DNA of 64,000 nt from an uncultured Bacteroidales bacterium (GCA_945836755.1 CAMAMB010000005.1:1-64000), one strand, 5' to 3'. Positions 1-9,205 are shown, counted from the stretch's first letter. Numbers and translations: made by a program. Notes: generated from the sequence alone by a model not told the origin.

Positions 1-70
1 GTAGTTTTTCCTAGATGTACATGTAGTTTTTCCTAGATGTACATGTAGTTCGAACCGGATGTACATGCAG
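1..70. repeat. 22-bp repeat array A (TGTACA-centred), cut by window edge
   Basis: TGTACA palindromes lie at 16-21, 38-43 and 60-65, exactly 22 bp apart, separated by T-rich linkers. The tail of another copy (GTAG) is present at position 1, so the array continues to the left of the window. The third copy has a diverged linker. The core orientation (CTAGATGTACATGTAG) matches array B at 36.2 kb. No ORF here is credible; ORF 11..229 on the minus strand is a translation of the repeat. Confidence 0.9.
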
Positions 71-216
71 GGGCATGGTGACGTAGGGTAGAGGCCCGGT
101 GATGCTTGGCAGGTTTTCTGATTGGCCTCCCACCCACTGCGCCATAGTTGTGGCAAAAACTGACAGAGATTGAGAAAAAAGCGGTACGCTATGCACGGTG
201 TGAAAAAATAAAGCCG

Positions 217-224
217 TAACTTTG
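217..224 (+). promoter_or_regulatory. Bacteroidetes-type -7 box (TAACTTTG) ahead of TetR gene
   Basis: TAACTTTG fits the TAnnTTTG -7 consensus of the Bacteroidetes primary sigma factor. It lies about 95 bp before the TetR start. No clear -33 TTTG is present at the expected spacing, so this is only a candidate. Confidence 0.45.
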
Positions 225-319
225 CACACACAACGAGGATTTGTGCTTATTGCCCCTCCCGGCGAGATAACTCCTCAGCGTCTGCGCATATCACCCCTCC
301 ACATAGCAGAGATATACCG

Positions 320-910
320 ATGACAAAGACCAGGCAACGACTCATAGAGATGGCCCGTGAGCTTTTTGCCCGCAACGGCCTTGAAGGCACTACGATGAAC
401 GACATAGCCAAGGCCTCCGGCCGTGGCCGCCGTACCCTATATACTTACTTCCGCCACAAGGAAGAGATATACTACGCCGTGATAGAGGAGGAGCTCGCCT
501 TGCTCTCAGAGAAGCTCAAGGCCGTGCAGACCATGCACGCCGAGCCCGAGGAGAAAATCTTTGCCCTTGTATACACCCACCTCAGCATCATACGCGAGAC
601 AGTGCTGCGCAACGGCTCGCTCAGAGCAGAGTTCTTCCGCAACATCTGGATGGTGGAGAAAGTGCGCCGCACATTCGACGCCCACGAGCACCGCATACTC
701 CGCGCCGTGCTGCAGGAGGGCATAGACAAGGGGCGCTTCCGCATAGAAGACGTCGGCCTCATGACCGACATCATACACTACTCCGTCAAGGGGCTCGAAG
801 TGCCCTACATCTACGACCGCTTAGGCGAAGGACTGACGGAAGACGAGACCTACCCCATCGTGAAGGGCATCCTCGTCAGAGTGCTCAACATGCCGCCGGC
901 CTTAGACTAA
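320..910 (+). CDS. TetR/AcrR family transcriptional regulator
   Basis: This 196-aa protein begins with a classical TetR helix-turn-helix at residues ~5-50 (RQRLIEMARELFARNG, then TTMNDIAKASGRGRRTLYTYF), followed by an all-helical ligand-binding/dimer region. The length is normal for the family. It probably acts as a cytoplasmic repressor whose ligand cannot be read from sequence. The gene ends 59 bp before the probable fabG start on the same strand, so co-transcription with fabG and a role in lipid metabolism are plausible but inferred. ATG start; no frame disruption. The family is certain, the target is not. Confidence 0.9.
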   Translation: MTKTRQRLIEMARELFARNGLEGTTMNDIAKASGRGRRTLYTYFRHKEEIYYAVIEEELALLSEKLKAVQTMHAEPEEKIFALVYTHLSIIRETVLRNGSLRAEFFRNIWMVEKVRRTFDAHEHRILRAVLQEGIDKGRFRIEDVGLMTDIIHYSVKGLEVPYIYDRLGEGLTEDETYPIVKGILVRVLNMPPALD

Positions 911-969
911 GGGAGACGGTGACGACACAGACCACAATTTTCACTCATACACATAACAACTTCAACACC

Positions 970-1716
970 ATGGGATTATTAACTGGTAAAACCGCCCTGA
1001 TTACAGGTGCTGCCCGCGGCATCGGTAAGGCCATAGCCGTCAAGTTCGCCGAAGAAGGCGCGAACATCGCATTTACAGACCTCGTCATCGACGAGAACGG
1101 CGAAGCCACCCGCAAGGAGATTGAAGCCAAGGGCGTGAAGTGTCAGGCATATGCCTCCAACGCCGCCAGCTTCGACGAGACCGCCGAGGTAGTGGCCAAG
1201 GTGCACGCCGACTTCGGTTCCATCGACATCCTCGTCAACAACGCAGGCATCACCAAAGACGGCCTTATGATGCGCATGTCAGAGGCACAGTGGGACGCCG
1301 TGATTGCCGTCAACCTCAAGTCGGCCTTCAACTTCATCCACGCCTGCACCCCCATCATGATGCGTCAGCGCAGCGGTTCGATCATCAATATGGCCTCGGT
1401 CGTGGGCGTTCACGGCAACGCAGGCCAGTCAAACTACGCCGCCTCTAAGGCCGGCCTCATCGCCCTGGCCAAGAGCGTGGCTCAGGAAATGGGCAGCCGC
1501 GGCGTGCGCGCCAACGCCATAGCCCCCGGCTTCATTGAGACGGCCATGACAGCCGCCCTCTCCGACGACGTGCGCAAGGAGTGGATGAAAGCTATCCCCC
1601 TGCGTCGCGGCGGACAGCCCGAAGACATCGCCAATGTGGCCACCTTCCTCGCCTCAGACCTCAGCAGCTATGTGAGCGGTCAGGTGATACAGGTGGACGG
1701 CGGCATGAATATGTAA
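970..1716 (+). CDS. fabG: 3-oxoacyl-[acyl-carrier-protein] reductase FabG
   Basis: This short-chain dehydrogenase reduces 3-oxoacyl-ACP with NADPH in type II fatty acid elongation. Starting at ATG 970 gives 248 aa, the usual FabG length. The ORF track extends to a GTG at 919, but those 17 extra residues are not FabG-like. Visible motifs are TGAARGIG (nucleotide binding), NNAGITKDGLMM, the catalytic serine in INMASVVG, and the YAASK Tyr/Lys pair. The C-terminus GQVIQVDGGMNM is typical. It lies immediately downstream of the TetR gene. The generic SDR alternative is unlikely given the motif fit. Confidence 0.9.
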   Translation: MGLLTGKTALITGAARGIGKAIAVKFAEEGANIAFTDLVIDENGEATRKEIEAKGVKCQAYASNAASFDETAEVVAKVHADFGSIDILVNNAGITKDGLMMRMSEAQWDAVIAVNLKSAFNFIHACTPIMMRQRSGSIINMASVVGVHGNAGQSNYAASKAGLIALAKSVAQEMGSRGVRANAIAPGFIETAMTAALSDDVRKEWMKAIPLRRGGQPEDIANVATFLASDLSSYVSGQVIQVDGGMNM

Positions 1717-1842
1717 GCCCCGGCAAAGCCATACCCAGAGTAGAGGTTAAGCAGTTGAGCACCCACTGCCCGCACGACGGACAGGGCGGCGCCTGACTCC
1801 TTAACCTCTGCACGCTATCTATACGGCCCTAACTACCCCTCC

Positions 1843-2508
1843 ATGGAAGTACTCTACGAAGATAACCACCTGCTCATAGTCAACAAGGCCGCCGGCGAGA
1901 TTGTGCAGGGCGACAAAACCGGCGATACCCCCCTCAGCGAGCAGCTGAAGGCATACCTCAAAGCCAAATACGCCAAACCGGGCAACGTCTTCCTCGGCGT
2001 GGTGCACAGGCTCGACCGCCCCGTAAGCGGCGTCGTGGTCTTTGCACGCACCTCGAAAGCCCTCTCGCGCCTCAGCGAAATGTTTCGACGCAAAGACGTC
2101 AGCAAGACCTACCATGCCATCGTGGAAGGATGCCCCGAACGCCCCACCGCCACCCTCGACGACTGGCTTGTGAGAAACGAGCGGCAAAACAAGTCGTACG
2201 TGGTGGCCGAAGGCACGCGCGACGCCAAACGCGCCACCCTCGACTATGAACTGCTGAGGCGCGGCGAGCGCTACTCCCTGGTCGAAGTGCACCTGCACAC
2301 CGGCCGCCACCATCAGATACGCTGCCAGCTGGCCCATGCAGGCATGACCATCAAGGGCGACCTCAAGTATGGAGCGCGCCGCTCCAACCCCGACGCCTCC
2401 ATCAGCCTCCACGCCCGCCGGATATGCTTTGAACACCCCGTCAGCCACCAATCCATCGATATCACCGCCCCTTACCCCGAAGAGTGTGCTATTTGGCAGA
2501 AGATATAG
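1843..2508 (+). CDS. RluA-family RNA pseudouridine synthase
   Basis: This 221-aa enzyme isomerises uridine to pseudouridine in rRNA or tRNA. The catalytic motif HRLDRPVSGVVVFA carries the conserved aspartate near residue 50, and the later segment VHLHTGRHHQIRCQLAH is the conserved RluA substrate-binding motif. There is no N-terminal S4 domain, so it belongs to the short RluA/TruC-like branch rather than RluC/RluD. ATG start at 1843 in CCATGG. It reads on its own, 126 bp after fabG. Which RNA position is modified cannot be decided here. Confidence 0.88.
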   Translation: MEVLYEDNHLLIVNKAAGEIVQGDKTGDTPLSEQLKAYLKAKYAKPGNVFLGVVHRLDRPVSGVVVFARTSKALSRLSEMFRRKDVSKTYHAIVEGCPERPTATLDDWLVRNERQNKSYVVAEGTRDAKRATLDYELLRRGERYSLVEVHLHTGRHHQIRCQLAHAGMTIKGDLKYGARRSNPDASISLHARRICFEHPVSHQSIDITAPYPEECAIWQKI

Positions 2509-2570
2509 TTAATAATGCTAAATTGCAAAGATGTGGGGCGGCTTGCCGCGTTACATTTTGAGCTTTGCTC

Positions 2571-2578
2571 TATCTTTG
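2571..2578 (+). promoter_or_regulatory. candidate -7 box (TATCTTTG) upstream of mtnN-luxS
   Basis: TATCTTTG fits TAnnTTTG and lies 230 bp before mtnN. It also forms the right arm of a 10-bp inverted repeat (TTGCAAAGAT at 2523-2532, ATCTTTGCAA at 2572-2581), so it might be an operator or a weak terminator of the preceding gene. No matching -33 element is seen. Confidence 0.35.
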
Positions 2579-2735
2579 CAAACGTGAACGATTAGGCTCC
2601 GGCCGTCATGCCCCTACGGCGTAATCCCGCGACCTAAGCACCCGACAGCTGCGCTGCCCCATAGCCGGGCAAGGGCATGCACGCCGTCAAGACAGCGCCA
2701 CCGCCTCCCCCTTGCGGCAGGTGCACCGCCCTCCC

Positions 2736-2788
2736 TCCGCAGATATACCGGTTCATCTCCGCAGATATTCGGGCTTATTCCGCAGATA
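2736..2788. repeat. three direct repeats TCCGCAGATA at 21-22 bp spacing before mtnN
   Basis: TCCGCAGATA occurs exactly at 2736-2745, 2758-2767 and 2779-2788, ending 19 bp before the mtnN start codon. The 22- and 21-bp spacing puts the copies on one face of the helix. This resembles an operator array in the leader or promoter of the mtnN-luxS pair. The rest of the 2509-2807 gap shows no gene. Confidence 0.75.
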
Positions 2789-2807
2789 CATTCCTCCACA
2801 CCGCCCT

Positions 2808-3512
2808 ATGACTTTTGCCATCATCAATGCCATGCACAAAGAGTTTGAACAGCTCGCCGGCGTGCTCGACGCGCTGACGACAGTGAGCCATGGCTTCCTG
2901 ACCTTCGTGGAAGGCACCCTGCATGGTCATCGCATCGTGCTGGCAGAGAGCGGTATAGGCAAGGTGAACGCTGCCGTATGTGCGGTGGAACTCATCAGCT
3001 TCTGCCATCCCGACGCCCTCATCAACACAGGCGTGGCCGGCGGCATAGACCCCGTGGCCGGGGTGATGGACGTAGTGGTGGGCGCCCGGGTGGCCTATCA
3101 CGACGTAGACTGCGGCCCGGAAGCAGCCCACGGCCAAGTGCAAGGCCTGCCGCACTATTTCGCTGCCGACGAGGCCCTGCTCAAAGTGGCCACCGCGTTG
3201 CAGACAGCCACACGCATCCATGCCGGCCTCATCTGCAGCGGCGACCAATTCGTCACCGACCGCGCCGCCCTGGACGCCATCAAGACCGCCTACCCCCAAG
3301 GGCTGGCCGTAGACATGGAGAGCGGCGCTCTGGCCCAGGTGTGTCACCTCTACAAGCTGCCCTTCCTCAGCTTCCGTATCATCAGCGACACCCCCGGAGC
3401 AGACCATCACTTCGACCAGTACGCCGACTTCTGGGCCACCATGGCCGGACGCTCGTTCGGAGTGACCCACGCCCTGCTCGAAGCCCTCACCCTGGCAGCC
3501 TCAGCCGCGTAG
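2808..3512 (+). CDS. mtnN: 5'-methylthioadenosine/S-adenosylhomocysteine nucleosidase
   Basis: This 234-aa enzyme cleaves adenine from S-adenosylhomocysteine and methylthioadenosine. The start at ATG 2808 (MTFAIINAMHKEFEQL) matches the family N-terminus; the ORF track's upstream 32 residues are translated repeats. Visible motifs are the Glu of AMHKEFEQL, SGIGKVNAA, NTGVAGGIDP, DMESGALAQVCH and the late catalytic ISDTPG aspartate. The next gene, 67 bp downstream, is luxS, whose substrate (S-ribosylhomocysteine) is this enzyme's product. The pair therefore forms the two-step SAH detoxification route. Confidence 0.95.
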   Translation: MTFAIINAMHKEFEQLAGVLDALTTVSHGFLTFVEGTLHGHRIVLAESGIGKVNAAVCAVELISFCHPDALINTGVAGGIDPVAGVMDVVVGARVAYHDVDCGPEAAHGQVQGLPHYFAADEALLKVATALQTATRIHAGLICSGDQFVTDRAALDAIKTAYPQGLAVDMESGALAQVCHLYKLPFLSFRIISDTPGADHHFDQYADFWATMAGRSFGVTHALLEALTLAASAA

Positions 3513-3579
3513 CTCCCGCCATGGGCAGTAGGCGACTGCGCCGCCCCCCTTCCCACACCCCTCAGACCCACCCACGATT

Positions 3580-4059
3580 ATGGACAAGATACCCAGCTTT
3601 ACCATCGACCACCTCCGCCTCAGGCGCGGTGTATATGTGTCGCGCCGCGATGACGTGGGCGGCGAAGTGGTGACCACCTTCGACGTGCGCATGAAGTTGC
3701 CGAACCGCGAGCCGGTGCTCGGACAGGGCGCCATACACACCATCGAACATCTGGCAGCCACCTACCTGCGCAACCGCGCCGAGTGGAAAGACCGCATCGT
3801 ATACTGGGGTCCGATGGGATGCCTCACCGGCAACTACCTGCTGGTTAAAGGCAGTCTCGAACCGCGCGACATTCTCCCCCTGCTGCGCGACACCTTCGCC
3901 TTCATAGCCGACTATGAGGGCGAGATACCGGGCGCCACTGCCAAGGACTGTGGCACTTACCTGCTCCACGACTTGCCCATGGCCCGCTACGAGAGCCGGA
4001 AGTACCTGGAAGAAGTGCTACTGAAAGCCACCGACGCCGAGCTCCATTACCCGGCCTGA
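3580..4059 (+). CDS. luxS: S-ribosylhomocysteine lyase LuxS
   Basis: This 159-aa metalloenzyme converts S-ribosylhomocysteine to homocysteine and DPD, the precursor of autoinducer-2. The zinc motif HTIEH (HxxEH) is near residue 50, the catalytic cysteine is in GPMGCLTGN, and the third metal ligand cysteine is in KDCGTYLLHDL. Length and layout are canonical. It directly follows mtnN, so both steps of the activated methyl cycle are encoded together. Nothing is truncated. Confidence 0.97.
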   Translation: MDKIPSFTIDHLRLRRGVYVSRRDDVGGEVVTTFDVRMKLPNREPVLGQGAIHTIEHLAATYLRNRAEWKDRIVYWGPMGCLTGNYLLVKGSLEPRDILPLLRDTFAFIADYEGEIPGATAKDCGTYLLHDLPMARYESRKYLEEVLLKATDAELHYPA

Positions 4060-4151
4060 GACATTGGCCGCCATAACGGGCCGGCTGCCCGACATACCGG
4101 ACTGCACGTCCGGCATACCTCAGACAATTCACCAACCACTATATACACACT

Positions 4152-5681
4152 ATGAAAAATACCCTAATCTATGCTTCAGCCCTTGTCCTGGCCCTGGCAT
4201 ATCCCGCCACGGCTGCTGCACAAGAGACAGGGCTCACGATGATTAATGAAGTGGCGGATAACCCGGAGAACGAGCCCGCTCCCGTGTTTCCCGTGCCCAC
4301 CGCACGCCAGCTCGCCTGGAACCAGACCGAGTTTTACGGCTTCTTCCACTACGGCATGAACACCTACACCGGTCTGGAGTGGGGCAATGGCGATGAGGCT
4401 GAAACACGCTTCGCTCCCACCGCCGCCCCCAACCCTCGCCAATGGCTCGAGGCCATCAAGGCAGCCGGCATGAGAGGCGGCATAGCTGTGGTGAAACACC
4501 ACGACGGCTTCTGTCTCTGGCCTACCGCCACCACCACCCACAACGTGACCAACTCAGGCAACGAGTTCGGACGGCAGACAAACATACCTCGCGACTTCGC
4601 CGCCGCCGCCAAGGACCTCGGCATGAAGTACGGCTTCTACATCTCACCCTGGGACCGCAACTCCGCCTACTGGGGCACGAAGGGCCCCGACGGCTTCTAC
4701 ACCTCCGACTATGCGGAGAAAGTCTTCCTCCCTCAGTGTGCCGAGATAGCCAAGTACGGCAACGACCAATTCGAGATGTGGTTTGACGGCGCTACCGGCG
4801 CCAGCGGCTACTATGGCGGCGCCAACGAAAACCGCACCATCGACAATGCCACACGCTACTACGACATCCCCAACCTCCGCGACTCCATCCACAACGCATG
4901 CCCGCACATCATCATGTGGGGCGTGGGAGGCGAAGCCCGCTGGATAGGCAACGAAGCCGGATGGGCCGGCGAGACCTGCTGGTCGTACGGCGACGGCACC
5001 TCAGGTGACGAGAACGCCTGGCAGTGGTTCCCCGGCGAGAGCGATGCCAAGGCCACTACCTCAGGATGGTTCTGGCACGAGGGCGAGAGCGTCAAGTCGG
5101 CCGAGACCCTCTTCAAGATGTATCTCGAAACCGTAGGCCGCAACGCCACCCTCATCCTCAACTTCCCGCCAGACAAGAGCGGTAGCCTGCCACAGGCCGA
5201 CGTGGATGAGCTCAGGAAGCTTGGCGTCATGCTCCGTGCCCGTCTTGGCACCGACCTTGCACGCCAGGCCGGCACAGAAATATCGGCCACCGTCACCCGA
5301 AGCAACGGACAGACACGCACCTACCACGCCGACAACATCATAGACGGCGACTCCACCACCTACTGGGCAGCCCCCGACGGCGAAAACACAGCCTCTATCA
5401 CCATCACCCTGCCACAGGTGCAGACCATACACTATGTAGCCCTTCAGGAGTACATACAGCTCGGCCAGCGCATCAAGGGCTTTGAAATAGAGATAAGCAC
5501 AGACGGCGCTACATGGACCAAAAAAGGTACCAACGTCATGACCACCGTGGGCTACAAGCGCATCATCCCCCTCAACGGTAGCACCTCCAACTACGGCGAT
5601 GGCTTCCAGGCCAAGTATGTGCGCATCAACATTACAGACAGCAAGGCTTGCCCCACGCTGCATACGGTCTCTGTCTTCTAA
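4152..5681 (+). CDS. GH29 alpha-L-fucosidase with C-terminal F5/8-type C domain
   Basis: This 509-aa secreted protein has an N-terminal signal peptide (MKNTLIYASALVLALAYPATAAAQ). Residues ~35-370 are a GH29 catalytic domain: FHYGMNTYTGLEW, VVKHHDGFCLW, and FEMWFDGATG, which contains the probable nucleophile aspartate. The NFPPDKSG segment that follows is typical of GH29. Residues ~380-509 resemble a discoidin/F5-8C carbohydrate-binding module (DGDSTTYWAAPDG, FEIEISTDGATW). It likely removes terminal fucose from host or dietary glycans in the periplasm or at the surface. The GH16 gene follows 19 bp later, probably co-transcribed. Confidence 0.92.
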   Translation: MKNTLIYASALVLALAYPATAAAQETGLTMINEVADNPENEPAPVFPVPTARQLAWNQTEFYGFFHYGMNTYTGLEWGNGDEAETRFAPTAAPNPRQWLEAIKAAGMRGGIAVVKHHDGFCLWPTATTTHNVTNSGNEFGRQTNIPRDFAAAAKDLGMKYGFYISPWDRNSAYWGTKGPDGFYTSDYAEKVFLPQCAEIAKYGNDQFEMWFDGATGASGYYGGANENRTIDNATRYYDIPNLRDSIHNACPHIIMWGVGGEARWIGNEAGWAGETCWSYGDGTSGDENAWQWFPGESDAKATTSGWFWHEGESVKSAETLFKMYLETVGRNATLILNFPPDKSGSLPQADVDELRKLGVMLRARLGTDLARQAGTEISATVTRSNGQTRTYHADNIIDGDSTTYWAAPDGENTASITITLPQVQTIHYVALQEYIQLGQRIKGFEIEISTDGATWTKKGTNVMTTVGYKRIIPLNGSTSNYGDGFQAKYVRINITDSKACPTLHTVSVF

Positions 5682-5700
5682 CCCCTAATACGTCCTTCTC

Positions 5701-8700
5701 ATGAAACTCAATATACTTATCGGTCTTGCTGCCCTGGCCCTGCCGCTCGCAGCTCCTGCCCAGTCACTCCTTAGCATTGACTTCGAGACAGAGGACTCTT
5801 ACAAGTCTGTGGGAGTCTATGACACCTGGGAGGCATCCCCCTTCCGCACGGGTAAACTTACAGGCAACGCCGCAGTGGTGGGAAATCCCTACAAGGTGAC
5901 TGACGACCTTCTCGGCGACATCAACAACTCCGACCGAGTGCTCGGCGTACAACGTTCGCGCTATGGCAGCAATACCTTCGGCGCCCGCATCGAATTCAAT
6001 ACCCCCATCGACCTCACCCCACAGACGGTCTATGCACATGTCAAGCTATATCGCCCGCAGCCCGGCCGCGTGATGCTCATCGGTCTTGGCAAGCGTGTGG
6101 ACCGCCCCAGCCAGCCAGAGACCGTGGTACAGTTCAACCAAATGTCTGTCAACGCCATCGGTACAGACAAATGGTATGACTGCGTCTTCCCCCTCAGCGC
6201 AGCCAAGGGCGTGCAGATATACAGCTTCGTCGTCGTGACCGACTGCGAGTCGACACACGCACTGGGAGCCGACTATGTGGCCTATATCGACGACATCGAA
6301 GTTAACAACTCATCGCTGCCCCGCGTGCAGTATGAAGACTACCCCTATAACTACAACGAAAGTTCAACCATCACACACGAAACCCGCTCCACCTCTGCCG
6401 TCAAACTCACCGATTCCAAAGGCGTGGTGCAGCAGGTGACTACCAACCAGGCAAGCAGCCGCAAACTCTACTTCGCTAAGCTCGCTGACCAGCTTCAGGC
6501 TATGGCCGGCGAGGTGGTGACTCCTGCCTTCACCAGCACCTTCTCTACCTGGATGCACTCCTACATCTATCTGGACCGCAATCGTGACGGCCGCTTCAAC
6601 ATGGACATCAACGCAGATGGCACCCCCACGGCTGAGAGCGACATCATGACCTACTCTTACTACAACGGCAAGAACAGCAAGGGCCAAAGTGCCGGTAGCT
6701 CCAACTCTCTCCAGCCTTCCAGCTTTACCATCCCCGCAGACCTGACCCCGGGCTTCTATCGCATCCGCTACAAGATAGACTGGGACGACATAGATGCAGG
6801 TGGTAGCGTAGTCTCCGGCAATGAAATCACCAGGAATGGCGGTATCATCGTTGATACCCGCCTCAACATCCACCTGGCTGAGGTGACCGTCACCCGTGGT
6901 CAGAATGCCGAGGGCACTAACGGCGAAATCCTCGATGCCGAGGGCAGGGCGCTTGACAATACCAAGGCCGAGTTTGGGAAGCCCTTCACCATCAAGGCCA
7001 AGCCCGGCGATGGCTTCTACCTCAAGCAGATAACCATCCGCCACGGTTACCTCAACAAAGACTCCCTCGTTCACTCCACCCCGCAGTATGAAGATGTCGT
7101 CGTGCCCGCCATCCGTTTCAACGACGACCTCACTTACACCATCCCCGCTAAGTGGATGGATGGCGATGTGCGTATCACCCCCGTCTTCGTAGACTCTGAC
7201 CCCGAGGCCGAGGCACAAGGCTATGAGCTGAACTTCTCCGAGGACCTTCAGATTACACGTACCGACCGCAATCTCAACAGCATCACCGTGACAGGCTCGC
7301 AGAGTGGAGAAAAGCAGTTTACCCTCACCGGCACCAACTACGTGTTTCGCAATCTGACCAATATGGCCAAGGGCGTGGTGGCCGGCGAGACCATCAACAT
7401 CGCCGTCAACTATACCGGTCGCGCCATGCACACCTATTTCTACCTTGACCGCGACCATAACGGCGCCTTCGACTGCAATCTCGGCGACAACGGCGTGCCC
7501 ACCTCCGCCAGTGAACTCCTGGCCTATTCCTGCTACAACAATCGCAACAGCCTGGGCGAAGCCATCGCCAACCCCGGTACCGTGCCCGTCAACGCCGTGC
7601 CCCAGTTCACCATTCCCGCAGACCTTGAGCCCGGCATCTATCGCGCCCGTTTCAAGATAGACTGGAACAACATCGACCCGGCCGGCCAATGGTCTGAGAA
7701 TGGGAGTAATAAGATTAACGAGAATGCCGGTTATGTGGTCGACTTCATGATGAATGTCTACGACGGTGCGGGCAAACTCGAAGTGCTCACCACCAATGGC
7801 TCCATCGTTGGCGCCGGCGTGGCAGGTCTTTCTAAGATCATCCCCTACGGGCAGGCGCTCACCGTTCGCCCCGTTCCTGCCGCCGAAGGTTATGAGGCCG
7901 ACCGTCTGGTAGTGCGCCATGGCCACGATATCGACGGCAAGCAGTTCTACAATGGCAACCGCCAGTGGAGCGAGTATACCGTAGACCTCTCCTCCGTGAC
8001 CTCGCTCACCATCCCTGCCGACAGCATCGACGGCGACGTGCGTATTTCCGCAGACTTTCAGCCCATCAACTCTGAATATGAGCTGGTGTGGAGCGATGAG
8101 TTTAATGGCGCCGACGGCACACAGCCCGACGCTGAGAAGTGGCGTCGCGACAGCCGCGCCAACCCAACGTGGAAGCGCTTCATCGCACAGACTGAAGCCG
8201 GTCAGGCAGCCACCGGTTACATCGAAGATGGTAAGTTTGTGGCCCGTTGCATTGCCACTCCAGGCGCCATGGCCGAGGCAGAAGGCAACGTAGCCATGAT
8301 CTCAGGCGCCATCAACAGCTCCAACCTCTTCAGCTGCACCTATGGTAAGATAGAGGGCCGACTTCTCACCCAGCCCTATGCGGGTAACTTCCCCGCCTTC
8401 TGGATGATGCCTCAAGACAACTCCAAAGGATGGCCCTACGCCGGAGAGATAGATATATGGGAGCAAATTGACGCTCAGAGCATCTCCTTCCATACCATCC
8501 ATACAGGCTGGGCCAATGGTGCCGGCGATGGCGGAATGGGCAACTCCAACAACCCCGTCAAGTCAGGGTCGAAGCAGGGCGTCACCCCCGGTAATTACCA
8601 CACCTTTGGCTTGGAGTGGAGCGAAGACCTCCTCTCGTGGTTTGTCGACGGCGAGAAGGTGTTCTCCTATGCCAAGCTCAAAGACAACGACTATGCCCTC

Positions 8701-9066
8701 TCTAACGGCCAATGGCCCTTCGACGCTCCCTTCTATATCATCCTTAATCAGAGTGTGGGTAATGGTGGCTGGGCTGCCAATCCCGATACAGGCTTCACTT
8801 ATGAGACCTTATTCGACTGGGTGCGTGTGTACCAGAAAGAAGGGCAGATTCACCAAACGGGCATCACTTCTCTCGAAGGACGACAGCGTCTTGACTTCTA
8901 TGCAGCTCCCGGTCGTCTCACCGTAGTAGCCCCCGACGCCACGCAGGTCTCTCTCTACGACACAGCCGGCCGCCTCGTCCTCCACACCCGCATCCAGGGC
9001 AACAAGACCCTCTTCCTTCCCTCTGGAGTCTATGTGCTCAATGGACGTAAGGTCCTCGTGCCCTAA
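5701..9066 (+). CDS. multidomain secreted GH16 glycoside hydrolase with sorting domain
   Basis: This 1121-aa protein starts with a signal peptide (MKLNILIGLAALALPLAAPAQ). Residues ~22-210 look like a beta-sandwich carbohydrate-binding region. Two homologous ~270-residue modules follow; each has a calcium-loop-like segment (YIYLDRNRDGRFNMD and TYFYLDRDHNGAFD), then TIPADL(T/E)PG and a DGDVRI ending. The GH16 catalytic domain begins near residue 795 (YELVWSDEFNGADG) and holds the active-site motif GEIDIWEQID. The last ~60 residues (SLYDTAGRLVLHTRIQG ... PSGVYVLNG) resemble a type IX secretion C-terminal domain. It probably cleaves beta-1,3/1,4-glucans or related polymers; the exact substrate is not readable. 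Confidence 0.88.
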   Translation: MKLNILIGLAALALPLAAPAQSLLSIDFETEDSYKSVGVYDTWEASPFRTGKLTGNAAVVGNPYKVTDDLLGDINNSDRVLGVQRSRYGSNTFGARIEFNTPIDLTPQTVYAHVKLYRPQPGRVMLIGLGKRVDRPSQPETVVQFNQMSVNAIGTDKWYDCVFPLSAAKGVQIYSFVVVTDCESTHALGADYVAYIDDIEVNNSSLPRVQYEDYPYNYNESSTITHETRSTSAVKLTDSKGVVQQVTTNQASSRKLYFAKLADQLQAMAGEVVTPAFTSTFSTWMHSYIYLDRNRDGRFNMDINADGTPTAESDIMTYSYYNGKNSKGQSAGSSNSLQPSSFTIPADLTPGFYRIRYKIDWDDIDAGGSVVSGNEITRNGGIIVDTRLNIHLAEVTVTRGQNAEGTNGEILDAEGRALDNTKAEFGKPFTIKAKPGDGFYLKQITIRHGYLNKDSLVHSTPQYEDVVVPAIRFNDDLTYTIPAKWMDGDVRITPVFVDSDPEAEAQGYELNFSEDLQITRTDRNLNSITVTGSQSGEKQFTLTGTNYVFRNLTNMAKGVVAGETINIAVNYTGRAMHTYFYLDRDHNGAFDCNLGDNGVPTSASELLAYSCYNNRNSLGEAIANPGTVPVNAVPQFTIPADLEPGIYRARFKIDWNNIDPAGQWSENGSNKINENAGYVVDFMMNVYDGAGKLEVLTTNGSIVGAGVAGLSKIIPYGQALTVRPVPAAEGYEADRLVVRHGHDIDGKQFYNGNRQWSEYTVDLSSVTSLTIPADSIDGDVRISADFQPINSEYELVWSDEFNGADGTQPDAEKWRRDSRANPTWKRFIAQTEAGQAATGYIEDGKFVARCIATPGAMAEAEGNVAMISGAINSSNLFSCTYGKIEGRLLTQPYAGNFPAFWMMPQDNSKGWPYAGEIDIWEQIDAQSISFHTIHTGWANGAGDGGMGNSNNPVKSGSKQGVTPGNYHTFGLEWSEDLLSWFVDGEKVFSYAKLKDNDYALSNGQWPFDAPFYIILNQSVGNGGWAANPDTGFTYETLFDWVRVYQKEGQIHQTGITSLEGRQRLDFYAAPGRLTVVAPDATQVSLYDTAGRLVLHTRIQGNKTLFLPSGVYVLNGRKVLVP

Positions 9067-9159
9067 AGGAAGCCTCCTATAATAGGCCTACCCCTTTCCG
9101 CCGCCTCACCTGCCGTACCTTCCGGCATCTTATCCGGCGCAGGCCTCACATACACCACA

Positions 9160-9205
9160 GCCCCCATGCAGTCAGACCCATTGAAGGTCTGCGCCGCATG
9201 GGGGC
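9160..9205. terminator. nested hairpin between convergent GH16 and GH20 genes
   Basis: A perfect outer stem (GCCCCCATGC at 9160-9169 with GCATGGGGGC at 9196-9205) encloses a second perfect stem, CAGACC/GGTCTG. There is no T-tract on either side. Its position between convergent genes suggests a bidirectional terminator or 3'-end stabiliser. The rest of the 9067-9404 gap holds no gene that I can see. Confidence 0.7.

Noticed and set aside
6364-7926. 520-aa minus-strand ORF inside GH16
   Set aside because: Antisense shadow of a high-G+C gene; composition is Val/Gly/His-rich with no motif.
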